Source: Hofstenia miamia
Lineage: Eukaryota; Xenacoelomorpha; Acoela
Reading direction: 5' to 3'
Assembly: GCA_004352715.1 (NCBI GenBank)
Contig: SCFE01000022.1
Location: 1,720,289-1,784,288 of the forward strand
DNA: 64,000 nt
The position numbers and the translations under genes were made by a program. The notes beneath the pieces are model-generated. The model worked only from the letters and a program-made list of their open reading frames with translations. It ran no database searches and was not told the DNA's origin. Positions 45,041-57,860 of this stretch are shown here, piece after piece (within the stretch, counting starts at the first letter, position 1; the number at the start of each line of letters is the position of its first letter).

Positions 45041-47480
45041 ATGGAGTCATTTCCGACTATATCCTCTCACAACATTAATGGCATTTTTGGAAAATTCACT
45101 GAATTAGAATATGTAAATAATCATAATGGATACTCAATCATAAATATTCAAGAGAGTAAATTACGTCCAGATACTCAAAAAATTGTAATTGATATTGATA
45201 ACTATTACCTTCTCAGAAATGACAGAAACCTCGAACCTTGTAACAAGAAGGGAGGTGGTGGACTAGTAATATATATTAACAAAAGTTGGACGATACATGT
45301 GCCAAAAAACAATAATGAAAATCTTTGAAAAAGATGTAGAACTTTTAGCGATTATCTGCAGGCCTAGATTTCTTCCAAGTGATAATAATGCAATCATTAA
45401 TATATACCTACCACATAATTGCTCAAAAATCAAATGTGACAAAATTTTGCGAAACACAGTTCAATGTTGTGTAAAAAATACACCCGTGCTTACATAATAT
45501 TGACAGGAGCCGCTAATCAAACAAGGCTGAACTGCCTAAACTGTTTTGGTTTAAGCAACCTGGTTAATGAATATACGTTCTTACCAAATATGTCGCAACT
45601 GGATGTTATCTACCTAAGTAATACTAATTATTATGATATCCAAGGAAAAATAATATTATGTATCATCTCAGCTTAGTCGTTAAACCTAAATATGACTGCA
45701 AAACAAAATTTAAAAATCAATATCATCACAATGATTCACTGGAAAGTTAAGATTTAGAAATTATCAAAGAAAAACTGCGCGCAACTGAATGCGATGAGAT
45801 AATAAATGAAGACGATGTAAATCTATTAATCGAGAAATTAGAAGAAATTCTTGCTAATATCATGATAAAGAGCCGTAGAAAACCTATGCAAACAATTTAC
45901 AGAACTGAAAATAAATATGTAACAAAGAAATTGATGAAATTCTTAAAGAGAAAAGGAGTGCTCTTAATAAAAAGAAAAATCTTTCAACGGAAAATAAACG
46001 GTACTGTTCATAAAATTCGAAATTCAAAACTGCAATCATTGAACAAAGATGAACTTCATAATGAAGTGAATAAAAGATTGAGAAAAAAGAAATGCAACAT
46101 ACATATATCAGAAAATGAAGCTAATCTGCTAAATAATTTCTTCTGTAGATTTAATGCTGACAAATGTAAAGACGAAGAATTAAGCAATAGCTGTCTCTTT
46201 ATACACATCTCATAATATCCACATATTCACTTACGTTCCTCTAAAGGCATTTAAAAAGTACCAAATTGGTTTTTCAAATGCTCCTCAAACGAAATTAGTT
46301 ATGTTTATTCATGATTATTTAATAGATGTTTCCTAATGAGTAGAAGAAAGCTGTTGTTACCCCTGTACCAAAGACTAATAATATTGAAGTATGCAAAGCA
46401 AACCTAAATATCTTCAGACCACTTGCTGTGACTCCGATTCTAGCAAGATTGATCGACAAGTTCATAGCTAACATCTATAAGAAAAAATGGAAAAAAGGTT
46501 GATAAATTTCAATTTGCATACAAAAGAAAGTACTTCTGATTTACTTTTGTATACCATGCATTATGTGTACAAGTCACTCAATGCAGATTCAACATGCTTA
46601 GTGAGAATGATGTTCTTCGACTACAGTAGTGCATTTAATATCATTCGTCAACATAAAATGATAAACCGAATTAAGGAAATGTCACCATAGCTCGCAGAAT
46701 AAGTATTCATTATCAATTGAAATATTTGTTGGTTTACCACAAGGAGGCCCACTAAGTGGAATGTTTTTTAGTGACCAAACTGACGAAATATCAAATGAAA
46801 TTTTGAATATTGAAAGATCAGAGGCTGACATTGCAAAATATTCAGACGATATGCGTGTCATTGATAGAATCTACGATCAATCTGCTTACAGAGATTATCA
46901 AAACTATAAAGTTTCCATAGAACAAGTTATTGAGCAGTCTGTTGTAAGGAACTTTAAAATTAACACAGTAAAGACTCAAGAATTCATTATTGCTCCTCCT
47001 AACATCAAGAAAGCTCACCTTAAATGTATTTTAAATTAAAGGATAGAATTTTAGTTAATGGAGGAGCAATACACAACCTGCAATAACCTATAAATACTTA
47101 GGCCTGAACATTGACGAAAATCAAACTGGAATAGTCATGTTTCACACGTTAAAAGAACGGCTAACATGAAAAGTTTATCGTTTCTTGTAGAACACCTTAC
47201 TAGTAAAAACAAGTTTAAGTTTCTGGACTTACGAAACTACAGAGAAATCGAATGCAAAAACCTATCAAACTCTATGCGAAAATTGCAAAAATTGAGAAAA
47301 AACATTTATATGAAGTAATAAGCATTGCTTTTAAGGAGCAATTTCTAAAAATTCTCTTGAAAATTGTAAATGAAACAATTGAGAACCTTCTTCAATACCT
47401 TCAAATAATGGATATCCTCACCATCTCATTTGAAAATACTTAGACCAAATCTTCAAAAAATGACCACAAGGAAAACAAAC
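45041..47480 (+). pseudogene. LINE ORF2: endonuclease and reverse transcriptase
   Basis: Endonuclease (APE-like): SHNINGIFGKFTELEYVNNH, IINIQESKL, LRNDRNLEPCNKKGGGGLVI, then TRLNCLNCFGLSNLVNE and QLDVIYLS. RT: NIFRPLAVTPILARLIDKFI, FFDYSSAFNII, GLPQGGPLSGMFFSDQTDEI and AKYSDDMRVIDRIYDQ (YSDD, about 46838). C-terminus decays after 47200. Many stops and frameshifts; the order is that of a complete non-LTR element. Confidence 0.82.
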
Positions 47481-47589
47481 ACAAGTCAAGAAACATACAT
47501 TAGAGCTTAGCATGTATTGAAGAAAGAGAAAATTACCCAAAACAAAATATTCAAAACATCAATAGAAAATTACGTAATTACGAATCAAA

Positions 47590-47985
47590 AATAATTGCAA
47601 CATTTACTTCAACAAAAGACTCCATTATTTTAATAACAAAGATCCTATCCCGATGCACTTGAATTATCAATTGTTTAAACTGATAAGTGTTCAGCCTCAT
47701 ACATTGGGGAAGCAAGAAACTTAGGGTTAAAAATCACCTTAACGACCACTTAAAATCTGAATTTTTTTGTCATTACCATCAACTAAAGAAAGAACATTTG
47801 AATATAATAACTAAGACTATTTACACCAAAATCGATAAAGTAAGTAAATCTAATAATAAGCAATTACATCATTTTAGCATCCTACATCTATTTTAAGACC
47901 ATATTTCATTGCCCGCAAATCTATCACTGATGAAGATATGCTTATATAGTGAAACATGTTTGATTTAAAATAAATTCATTTTTAA
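47590..47985 (+). pseudogene. Penelope-like 3' fragment (GIY-YIG remnant)
   Basis: Frameshifted reading gives CSASYIGEARNL near 47690, followed by KNHLNDHLKSEFFCHY, like the YIG...R...H part of a GIY-YIG domain. Ends with ACTGATGAAGATATGCTT and GTGAAACATGTTTG, a tail type common for Penelope-like elements. Confidence 0.55.
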
Positions 47986-47989
47986 ACGG

Positions 47990-48695
47990 AATATGTTAAA
48001 CCTTAGCGAATTAGCATTTAATATATTATATATATTTTTTTTCTTGAAGATATATTGCAACAACTCTGCAATGGAAACAATCATAGATTAACAGGAGAAA
48101 ATCGTTGTGTAGCTTGAACAGACCTTGAACAAAAGAAACGAAAGGTTGTGAAAATCCAGTGTGATTAACGGTAGAGAGGAAGAATTTTATGTTTTTATGT
48201 TTGCACAAGACGCAAAAGAGAAGAATGAATGTGAAACGCCCACGGGAGTTTGAATAACAGTATTCAGGGGAAAGGCCGTTGAAAGATAACAGGCTAATCA
48301 CAAAATTATAATTATAATAACTCCAATTTTATGTTTCACCCATGTCAAAGGAAAAAGAAGAGATACTAAAGTTAATTACAAATACAATAGACAAATCAAA
48401 AAGAGTAATTAAGCATTACGCAGGAATGAAACTACATGTAACATTCATAGAAAACCTAATTAATAGTTCAACGCCTTCATCAAGGTACATTTGAAATGTC
48501 AAAGAAGAATTTTGTGATACAATAATCTTCATTTTAAAGCAATTTTGGATAACATGCTAAGAAACATCAACAACAACGGAACACATTGTTATAAGTAGAA
48601 ATGTTAAATGAATAAAGTTGTCGACTTAAGTAAGTCTCTTGCAGTCAAAACAAAGAAGCGCCTTGGTAAATGTCTAGATTATGTCATTATGTATT
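47990..48695. other. Intergenic, nothing recognised
   Basis: AT-rich up to an (AT)n tract that ends in the next gap. Confidence 0.45.
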
Positions 48696-48717
48696 CTTAT
48701 TATATATATATATATAT

Positions 48718-49717
48718 NNNNNNNNNNNNNNNNNNNNNNNNNNNNNNNNNNNNNNNNNNNNNNNNNNNNNNNNNNNNNNNNNNNNNNNNNNNNNNNNNNN
48801 NNNNNNNNNNNNNNNNNNNNNNNNNNNNNNNNNNNNNNNNNNNNNNNNNNNNNNNNNNNNNNNNNNNNNNNNNNNNNNNNNNNNNNNNNNNNNNNNNNNN
48901 NNNNNNNNNNNNNNNNNNNNNNNNNNNNNNNNNNNNNNNNNNNNNNNNNNNNNNNNNNNNNNNNNNNNNNNNNNNNNNNNNNNNNNNNNNNNNNNNNNNN
49001 NNNNNNNNNNNNNNNNNNNNNNNNNNNNNNNNNNNNNNNNNNNNNNNNNNNNNNNNNNNNNNNNNNNNNNNNNNNNNNNNNNNNNNNNNNNNNNNNNNNN
49101 NNNNNNNNNNNNNNNNNNNNNNNNNNNNNNNNNNNNNNNNNNNNNNNNNNNNNNNNNNNNNNNNNNNNNNNNNNNNNNNNNNNNNNNNNNNNNNNNNNNN
49201 NNNNNNNNNNNNNNNNNNNNNNNNNNNNNNNNNNNNNNNNNNNNNNNNNNNNNNNNNNNNNNNNNNNNNNNNNNNNNNNNNNNNNNNNNNNNNNNNNNNN
49301 NNNNNNNNNNNNNNNNNNNNNNNNNNNNNNNNNNNNNNNNNNNNNNNNNNNNNNNNNNNNNNNNNNNNNNNNNNNNNNNNNNNNNNNNNNNNNNNNNNNN
49401 NNNNNNNNNNNNNNNNNNNNNNNNNNNNNNNNNNNNNNNNNNNNNNNNNNNNNNNNNNNNNNNNNNNNNNNNNNNNNNNNNNNNNNNNNNNNNNNNNNNN
49501 NNNNNNNNNNNNNNNNNNNNNNNNNNNNNNNNNNNNNNNNNNNNNNNNNNNNNNNNNNNNNNNNNNNNNNNNNNNNNNNNNNNNNNNNNNNNNNNNNNNN
49601 NNNNNNNNNNNNNNNNNNNNNNNNNNNNNNNNNNNNNNNNNNNNNNNNNNNNNNNNNNNNNNNNNNNNNNNNNNNNNNNNNNNNNNNNNNNNNNNNNNNN
49701 NNNNNNNNNNNNNNNNN
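48718..49717. other. Assembly gap, 1000 N, next to (AT)n
   Basis: Placeholder gap; the left edge is an (AT)n repeat (48700-48717), which may have stopped the assembly. Confidence 0.95.
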
Positions 49718-50149
49718 TACTTAAAATTTTTTTTTGTACATTGTGGAAGCATTTTGCTATTTTATTATTTGTTATACTCATAGAATTATGCGGAAAAGCG
49801 TTCAATTTGTTTGAGGTTATAACTCGATGTTAGCGATCAGATAAATATTGAAATAGAAATAAAATTTCTGAAATTATTTAAGTGCAATACAAATGCAAAG
49901 CCTTAACAAACATGAATGTGGACGCGAAATTGGCAATTAAAATTAGATTTTGGAAATCTAGATTGACATTTTAAGGATTTGGGGTTTTCTGTACCAAAAT
50001 GTAAACTGACCTTTAAATGTCTGGATGCCCTATTGAGAGAGAGAGAGAGAAAGAAACTTATATTACCCTTTCGGGAGTTACAAAAATAACATTATGTACG
50101 ACACGACAAGCACCGACACTTGAGGCGATGAGTACAAGGGAGATCAACA

Positions 50150-51020
50150 TCAAAAACATTTGAGCTCCAACAGAAAGATAAAAAGCTCCTTCTTCAATAT
50201 ATTAATAGGGCCAAGACAGTGAACCGAAGTGTTAGAGAGAAGAAAGTTAAAAGCACCTGCGGCACGATAAAAGAAGTTTCTATCTGAGGAAAATTTCCGA
50301 GGATCATTGATAATAAGTTTGGGAGTTTGTCCAAGACGGGTACTACCAGAACCTAAGGTAAGAGTAACGTAGTTGTTTATATTAATATCGTAAAATCCAT
50401 GAAGCATCTTGGCAAGTGTGATAATGTCATTGAGGATAAGTTGATAAGCAATAGGCAATGTCTTCAACTGGATGAGGGTGTTGATGTAGCTGTCTTTGCC
50501 AAACACCCATATAAGAGCTTTACGTTGGAGCTTTTCCATCTTCTTCAATCCAGAAACATTAGGTGACCAAACACAAGAGTTGTAGAGCAGAACACTCAGA
50601 ATACATGATTTGTATAATGACAATTTGGCATTAATCGTAGCATGACAAGGAATATTTCTCTTCATGTAATTAAGAGTTTTGTAACAACTCGCCAGTTTAG
50701 CATTTACATGATGGTCCCAGGATAAGTTCCGCGAGATAAAAATCCCAAGATCCTTAATTACAGAAACTGGAGGAATAGAATGGCAGGCAAAATCATGCTC
50801 ACCAATAGTGACAACATGACAGTCAACAGGGATATTATTGTTTCTAAAAATGGCGACACCACCATGGGAGCCACTGCGTCGGTCACAGCGAGAAATAATT
50901 GAGTAATCAAAAGTTGGTAATACAACAGAATCAGGTATATCCGTGTAAAGCAGTGTTTCAGTAACACATGCAATAGATTGTCCGTAAACCGAAAGAAAAT
51001 TCGAGCTTCTTTTGAAGGCT
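50150..51020 (-). pseudogene. LINE ORF2, internally deleted (endonuclease start fused to RT C-terminus)
   Basis: Minus strand: VTETLLYTDIPDSV and RRSGSHGGVAIFRNN are endonuclease motifs; then directly HSIPPVSVIKDLGIFISRNL and KLSLYKSCILSVLLYNSCVW, from the end of the RT, then 171 codons ending ELFIFLLELKCF. The core RT, including YxDD, is missing, so the element lost about 1.5-2 kb. An (AG)n run at 50034-50052 lies at its 3' side. Confidence 0.75.
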
Positions 51021-51094
51021 AACGGGGCTACGAATGTTAAAGTTGCATACAGAGAAAAAAAAAGTCAATCTATTTAAACTAGTTCTGCGTTATG

Positions 51095-51919
51095 CTAAAG
51101 TTTCAGGTTACGAATTTTCAAGTCCTCCTTACGAACACCATCTGAAGTTATCAATTCATAACGCTTCTTTAAAAGTGCTTTTTCTTTTACAACTTCATCT
51201 TTAGATAATGACCTTGAAATGAAGACCTTTGAATCAAGATAGTTGAAAGACTTAAGAAGATAACTTTTCGCTAAACATTTTCTGACGGTCCACTCATTAT
51301 TAAATTTCAATATAATAGAACGTGGTCTTGGAGCCTTAGAATTGAATTTGCCTAGCCTGATAACAGAAGTAATCTGTGACATATCCGATTCACCCAAAGC
51401 AGACAACATTTCCTTAGCTGCAATAGCATCATGTTCAACTTGTTTAGCGAAAGATAGATCAGTGGATTCAGTAAGACCCTGAACCCTAAGTTCCATTCGT
51501 CGAGACTCTTCGTAAGAAACTTTTGTAGGATTGTGGTCAATAACAGTTTTAGGATTTGCAATATTCATAGTATTCACCACGGTATCATTTAACTTTCTGA
51601 CTTGATCCATAAAGCTGTCTAGTTTCACATTTACGTGGGTAACAATATCCGACTTGAAGGTTTCAATATCAATATCACCCATTAATTTTTTCTTTGGCAC
51701 CTTGACACAAGTATTGCAAACATAGAATAAATTCTGAAAGTTGGAGATAAAGGAAAGTACTTCTTGGGGAATGTTGACACAGTTAGCATGGAAATAGAGT
51801 CGGCAACGCTCACAGCTGATCCAACCACCATTGTCCTCCGAGGTGTTGCAATTCGGGCATATAGCAGTTCCATCGCTCGTAGAACCAGTTCGCCCGCGTC
51901 GTGCTGCACAAACCATCAA
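51095..51919 (-). CDS. LINE ORF1 with PHD finger (intact 274-codon frame)
   Basis: Uninterrupted frame. N-terminal PHD-type finger CPNCNTSEDNGGWISCERC, LYFHANCVNIPQEVLSF, VCNTC (residues about 21-71); a middle part with heptad-like spacing; then a C-terminal nucleic-acid-binding domain with MELRVQGLTE, ITSVIRLGKF and RPRSIILKFNNEW, as in L1/CR1-type ORF1. It packages the element RNA (family knowledge). It precedes the deleted ORF2 by about 75 bases. This is the best preserved transposon frame in the window. Confidence 0.82.
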   Translation of the reverse strand: MMVCAARRGRTGSTSDGTAICPNCNTSEDNGGWISCERCRLYFHANCVNIPQEVLSFISNFQNLFYVCNTCVKVPKKKLMGDIDIETFKSDIVTHVNVKLDSFMDQVRKLNDTVVNTMNIANPKTVIDHNPTKVSYEESRRMELRVQGLTESTDLSFAKQVEHDAIAAKEMLSALGESDMSQITSVIRLGKFNSKAPRPRSIILKFNNEWTVRKCLAKSYLLKSFNYLDSKVFISRSLSKDEVVKEKALLKKRYELITSDGVRKEDLKIRNLKL

Positions 51920-51929
51920 TATGAAACCT

Positions 51930-53120
51930 AATTAAACTGTATAATAAACAGGCAAATTCACGGGCACCCCTCAATCCAAATTTGAATATGTTGATGGACG
52001 TTGAAGTGACGACATTATCTGGGAACGCATTCTATTTGTCTACCTCACGGGCACTGAGAAAATGCGCCCTAATATTTGTCCGCAACCATTTCTTATACAG
52101 TTTCTTCGAATTGCCGCGCAATGCGATTGATTGCGCCATTTCAAAGTATTTTTCCTTGTTGATGCACATCTGATTGTTGAGCATCTTGTAGGTTGTGACC
52201 AGGTCGATTGTTTCTCTACGCGCTTCCCATTTGGTTACCATAGCATTGCCATTGACCCTATTTAAAAAACACTTCTGTGCAGCTTCCAGCTGTTTTCGAG
52301 TGTAACATATTGATGTGAGCAGACAGTGGCGGCGTACTCCATGACAGGACGAACAATTGCTTTATATAAGGGTACTATCACCTCCTTGTCATTATTAGCG
52401 ACGCACGCATCAACATAGATATTCCATTTCAAATTAGCTGATACCCACACATTGGATTTCAGGAAGGTCACGGCCATCAATTGAAAACTTTCTTTCTATC
52501 TTCTTGTTGATGTTAAGTACCATGCACTTTTCGGGTTTCATTTTCATTACCCAGTGGTCAGCAAAGCTTGATATGCAATTTACTTTTTTCTGGAGACATG
52601 TAGCACCGCCATCTTCGGATGTGTTAGCATACAATTTTATATCATCTACAAACCCGGCAACTCCAGTTGGTCCCAGTACTTCTAGCAGATCATTTATGAA
52701 AATGATTAAACATTTAGCTCCTGAGATGCTAGCTTGAGGTATGCCGCTGGTCACCTTCGCCCATGCAGCTTCATGCCCATTGACAACAACTCTCAGGGAG
52801 CGCCCAACTAGAAAATTAAGGAACCACTGTATCAGTCTCCCATAAATACCTGCATTGTCAAGTTTATAAGAAGCTTCTCATGGGGAACGGTATCGAAAGC
52901 TTTAAGAAACTTGACATATATTACTGAAACCTGAGCGCCTTGATCAACAGCCATCGTCCGCTCATTTACACAACTCAGGAGATTGGATACAGTAGATCTA
53001 TCGGGGAGTACGCCGTGTTGGTTCATTAAGAACCAGTTGTCAAGAAAAAACTCTATAATCTCACGCCATACTATTCGTTCAAATGTAGCTTCTAAACCAC
53101 GGATTTCTTGTATTAATAAT
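51930..53120 (-). pseudogene. LINE reverse transcriptase remnant (second LINE)
   Basis: Minus strand, with frameshifts: MNQHGVLPDRSTVSNLLSCV, VIYVKFLKAFDTVPHEKLLI, VTSGIPQASISGAKCLIIFI, FVDDIKLYANTSEDGG (catalytic FVDD, about 52640), MKPEKCMVLNINKK, YKAIVRPVMEYAATV, and a C-terminus to 51940. The motif order is complete from RT 2a to the thumb. It is a different family from its neighbour. Confidence 0.83.
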
Positions 53121-53388
53121 ATTTGTTATAGTTTTGAATTTACCTAGCAACAATGGTGTTGTTTCTGTGTGAACTTAGGCAGGGTTTTGTGCAACATTTA
53201 AAACCCAAGCTTTTTAATGGTATAAATAGATTCTTGGTGTTCATAAACTAATACACATGGAGATAATTGTATCCTGTTAGCATATAAGCACATCTTTAAT
53301 AATGCTTAAGTTTGTTCTCAACTTCTTTCACGCTTTGATATATTTTCCTCAACGATGCCTGTTTATTATACAGTTTATTAGATTCTGA

Positions 53389-53540
53389 TGAGTCGGAGAG
53401 GAAACTGCCTGACGTGCTCGCAGTCTGGCTTCAACGGTGACAAGTGGTTGAATTGTGAACGATGCAAGGGGTGGCACCGCGCGAACTGTGTCAACATTCC
53501 TACCGAGGTATTTATGGTTTGGGGAGGTGCAGCGCATACT
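53389..53540 (+). pseudogene. LINE ORF1 start with PHD finger, plus strand
   Basis: Reads RRGNCLTCSQSGFNGDKWLN, CERCKGWHRANCVNIPTEVF, closely like the PHD finger at 51.8 kb but on the opposite strand. Breaks off after about 45 codons. Confidence 0.75.
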
Positions 53541-53765
53541 CACCTTTCCATGATATTGCGGCTTTGAATCTATCTTCTTTTTCGCCTATCAAAGAGATTA
53601 TCGATGATAATGACCAGAGAATGTTTTCCAAAATCACTCAAGATACTCACATACTTCATGATCTGGTTCCTAGTCTTTCCAGTTATGGACAATTGAGGTT
53701 GCCTCCTGTCTTTCTTTCTTTCTTTCTTCTAATATATTGTTGTGTTCCTACTATCGACAATTAAC
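53541..53765 (+). pseudogene. LINE C-terminal fragment
   Basis: Reads EIIDDNDQRMFSKITQDTHI then LHDLVPSLSSYGQLR, a pattern found at the C-terminal end of several LINE ORF2 proteins (DD-x-LF-x-KI...HxLH-x-LLP). It is joined directly to the PHD finger start, so this is an internally deleted copy. Confidence 0.55.
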
Positions 53766-53769
53766 AGCA

Positions 53770-56700
53770 GATTTTTGGCTAAAATGCAATAATTTTTGTT
53801 CACATTGGCGATTTTTTATCATCTGATTTTTATCAGAAAAAAAGGAATTGTGTTTAGACTATCGATTTTTTATCAGATGATAAAACATCTGTGTGAACGT
53901 TTGACAGGAAGAGAAATAACAACATCTGTTCAAAGATTGGTCTATTTTGAAATGTAAACAATGTTTGCATATTTCGAAGTGGAAAATTTTCTGTGTCTAA
54001 ATCTTTTACAAATGCATACTTATTATTTGGGAGTTTCTGCAAATAAATGCTCTTCAACAATTTGGTAAAGCAATTATGTGCATAAGGAACAAAAACAGTC
54101 CTAAAATAGAGTTTTGTAGTACACCTCACAGCATGAAAATTTTGAATTCGCAAATAGATATTAAGACTCAAATAGCAATTTATTTGCCAGAAATTTACAG
54201 ATAAAATAAAGAAATCTATAGCTACAAAACTAATAAACATATAATTACAAAAATCAATGTTTGTTTGAATGTTTGTGTAGGTGTTCAAATTTGAATGTAT
54301 GTTTCGAATGCATGCAGGGTGGATACGTCATGAAAGTTACTTAAATGATTTTCGAAAATATTACATATCTGAAAACAGGTTGTAATTTATTGGTCTATAT
54401 TTGGAAGACAAATTTTCATAATGCTTGGTGATATCACATTAACAACTGTATTTGAAATGCCACCAAATCCAAAGGCCGATTTAGGTTTTACCCGTCTAAT
54501 AATCTTCTGTATTTTTGTTAAAAAATTTTAAACAATATATTATCAAATTATAATATGGTAATAAATTTATTAGCACTAGACGTTATTTCATTATATAATT
54601 GTAGTTAGAAAACTTTTCACCGAGAATGATCTTATATTGTTTTGTTATTGCCAGTCAGTTGACTAATTGTGTAAATTTTCAAAGCTGCATTAAATAATTT
54701 TGTGTAAGAATTGCGTTTAATTATATTTACTTTTGACCTGCAAAATGTTATTTAACTTTTAGACTATAAATTATAATTTCAGTTGTTTCGCGTAATCTAC
54801 TACGAATAAGCAGTATTGGTTTCAGCCTACTTATAGTTTGTTTAATATTTATTATGAAAGAAATATGCAATTAAACTGTTTTTTTAGAAATCGTAAATGT
54901 GTGGTACGTGATAACTGCTTTTTTGAAATATTGATATGGGAATTAATAAATATATTATCTTCTAATAATATTATAAAAGAATATATTTTTTGGTTTTACA
55001 ATTAGTGCTGATATGGAAAAAATTTCCCGGCATTTTATTGGTGAAACGGCCCCCATTATTTTTGCTAAACTGACATGATTTATCTTTTTTCTGGCATTCT
55101 TTTGAAAATTCACAATTGCATCAAGATGTCTTTACAAACGAATATTCTTCACAAACATTAAATTGTTTACAGTTTCAACCAATACATGCATACTATCCTC
55201 AAGAAAGTTTTTAAGCAGATATCTGGTTTCCAGAAATCTGGTAATTATCACTTTTCTGTAAATAGTGAGAGGAAATTCGTAAAAAATGATTAGAATTTGT
55301 TTTGGGTACCAAACTTTTGTACAGTTCCGTTTGCGGCGAATTGCGAACAAGCTCATTTTTTCAACACCAATTTTATCTTGATTAGTGCAATTTTTGCTGC
55401 CTTAATTTCCTGTTTTCATTATGTTTGCTACTTGATGGTTGGCATTGATGATTATAAAATTGCTAGTTTCCATTGTTTTTAATTACTTATAATATAAAAT
55501 TATCATTGTATTATCCATGCAGGATTATGAAATGACCTTCAGCAATTAGTAACTATTTACAATGCAAATAATTGATAAACTGATATATTTATTTTAAGAA
55601 AGAAAATAATTTTTTTATTATAGACAGCATTATTTAATGTGATCCGGACTTCTCAGGCAACTATGTAGAAACAAGGGCATCAATAATTATGTAACGCATT
55701 ATTATACACAAGTACACATATATTTAGATTTTCAAAATCATTTTCAAACTTACTATCATAGCTAGGAGAATTTTTTTGCATAAATGAATTTAATATATTA
55801 AAGCAATCTTTGGAAATCTATTTCTTATTTATTAGGTAGTTATAGATGACTTATAATTTTATTGTTCTACGGAAAAACATATTTAATTCAAAAACATTGT
55901 AAGTGTCATATCATTATTGTATTTATAACCTTTTGTTTTTAAATGTGCAATATATAACTACTAAGTTGAATCGGAAGCCCTTTCATGCTAAATCTTTTCA
56001 AAAAAACCATTCTTACAAATTATTTGACTCAATAATTGCAAAAGTAACTATTTTTCATAAATATAACCCAACACAACCACCTCTTATCTTCTCTAGAATT
56101 AGAATTACAGTTTAAATATAACAAATGCTATAAATACTTATTTAGTAGTTTTTTGTTATCAAACAAAACCATTAAATGAAAGAGACTTCCACTGAATCAA
56201 AAATTTATGTTAATAGGTCTAGCATTTATATGAGTAATATTTATGCTATTATTTTTAATTTTTATGTTATTACTTCAATTATTTTTACTATTTTGTATTT
56301 ATATAAATACATTTAGAGTTATTTGAACTATTTGTGGAATGATTGATATAAAAAATTGATGATACAATTTCAACGCATCTTCAATCGTATATCTATTCCA
56401 TCAATCAGGCAAACGTTTGCTTCATACTCTGTTCACATTTGTGATCTTTCTCTCCTCTCTTAATATCGCAAATTAACAAGGCCACACGTAAGGCGCATCA
56501 GTGATAAACTATATTTTCAGTGTTCCTCTTATCCAATAACTAAGTTGCATTACTTATATCATAGACTATCATATTTTAATTTTATGTTCAGATTTCGTTT
56601 CTGAATCATTTTTTGAGCAAGATTTGTATTTTAATTCGAGATGCCTCAACATTTCAGGGTTTTAATCAGCCGAAGACGTCAATAACCATTAGAAATGTGC

Positions 56701-56800
56701 GTGGTTAAGAAATCCAGGCTCTTTTTTACGGCCAAGGCAATAAATGGATCACAAATGTTGCTTTATATTTGTTCTCGTAAAGTCCACTATGAGTCATCAA
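53770..56800. other. Intergenic, nothing recognised
   Basis: About 3 kb of AT-rich DNA. 53808-53880 has an imperfect inverted stretch around ATTTTTTATCATCTGAT. No gene that I can support. Confidence 0.5.
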
Positions 56801-56802
56801 AT

Positions 56803-56827
56803 CAATATATATATATATATATATATT
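56803..56827. repeat. (AT)n microsatellite
   Basis: About 12 AT units. Confidence 0.9.
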
Positions 56828-57110
56828 GTTTCAAATTGTTTTATGTTATCAAATGACATTTAAGTCACGAGTAGCAAGGCAATTGTGGGTAAAGCAAATC
56901 AACAATTATTGATAATTTATTTGGCATGAAATTATAAGGATTCCATGGCTTATCAAACCGCAATTAACGATTATTTACTCTAAAACAGAGAAGAAGGAAT
57001 TTAAATCAAAATCAATACGATTTCATAAAAAAGGTTCATGTAATGCGAAAATAAACTGTACACAATTACTTTCAAGGAAATGGACAGCAAATTGGCCTCG
57101 AATGCCGAAA

Positions 57111-57111
57111 A

Positions 57112-57162
<51 letters not shown>
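57111..57162. repeat. (ATT)n microsatellite
   Basis: About 17 ATT units. Confidence 0.95.
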
Positions 57163-57164
<2 letters not shown>

Positions 57165-57660
57165 TTGTTAACATCAAAGAATTAATTAAATAACTTCATA
57201 TTACTGTCTTTCACTACAATTCTAACACGAGCTAAATAAATAGTTTTATTTCAAGTTTGGGGTACAAGGAGGTGTCTGTGGTATGTATCCACGAACACTA
57301 ATGACTCTACTTTGATAGAATATTCTTGTAATTGACTTTCCATGCGCATAGATTAATGGCCCCTTTAAGTTGATATAAACTTTTTGTTCACTTTTCTTCT
57401 CTCTTGGTACTTGTTGCGGACGGGTTTTTATCTAAAAATTTTATCTATTATTGTTTTTTACTAAACGTGTGTTTTTAAGGCTTGGTTTAAAACAGCCCGC
57501 GTCGCTATGTGTTTGGGTGAACTGCAATTTAGGAAAATCATTAAAGAACTACACGAAATTGACACCCAGTGTTATATGTTTTGAAAATTTGAACTCATCC
57601 ACGCCCATGTTGTTTTATGGACAAAGTCAGTGAGTTTAATTACATCATAAACATGTTTAA

Positions 57661-57824
57661 GGGGGTACCCCCATAGAAAATTTACCAAAAATACTATAAA
57701 TTGTAAAATTTTTTATATTTATTAAATTTAGTCAAATATACTTCTTTAAACATATCTAATATAATTTTTCAGAAAATACATCCAAATTNTAAGATCTAGT
57801 AAAGCAACAGTACTAGTCAATTGC

Positions 57825-57860
<36 letters not shown>

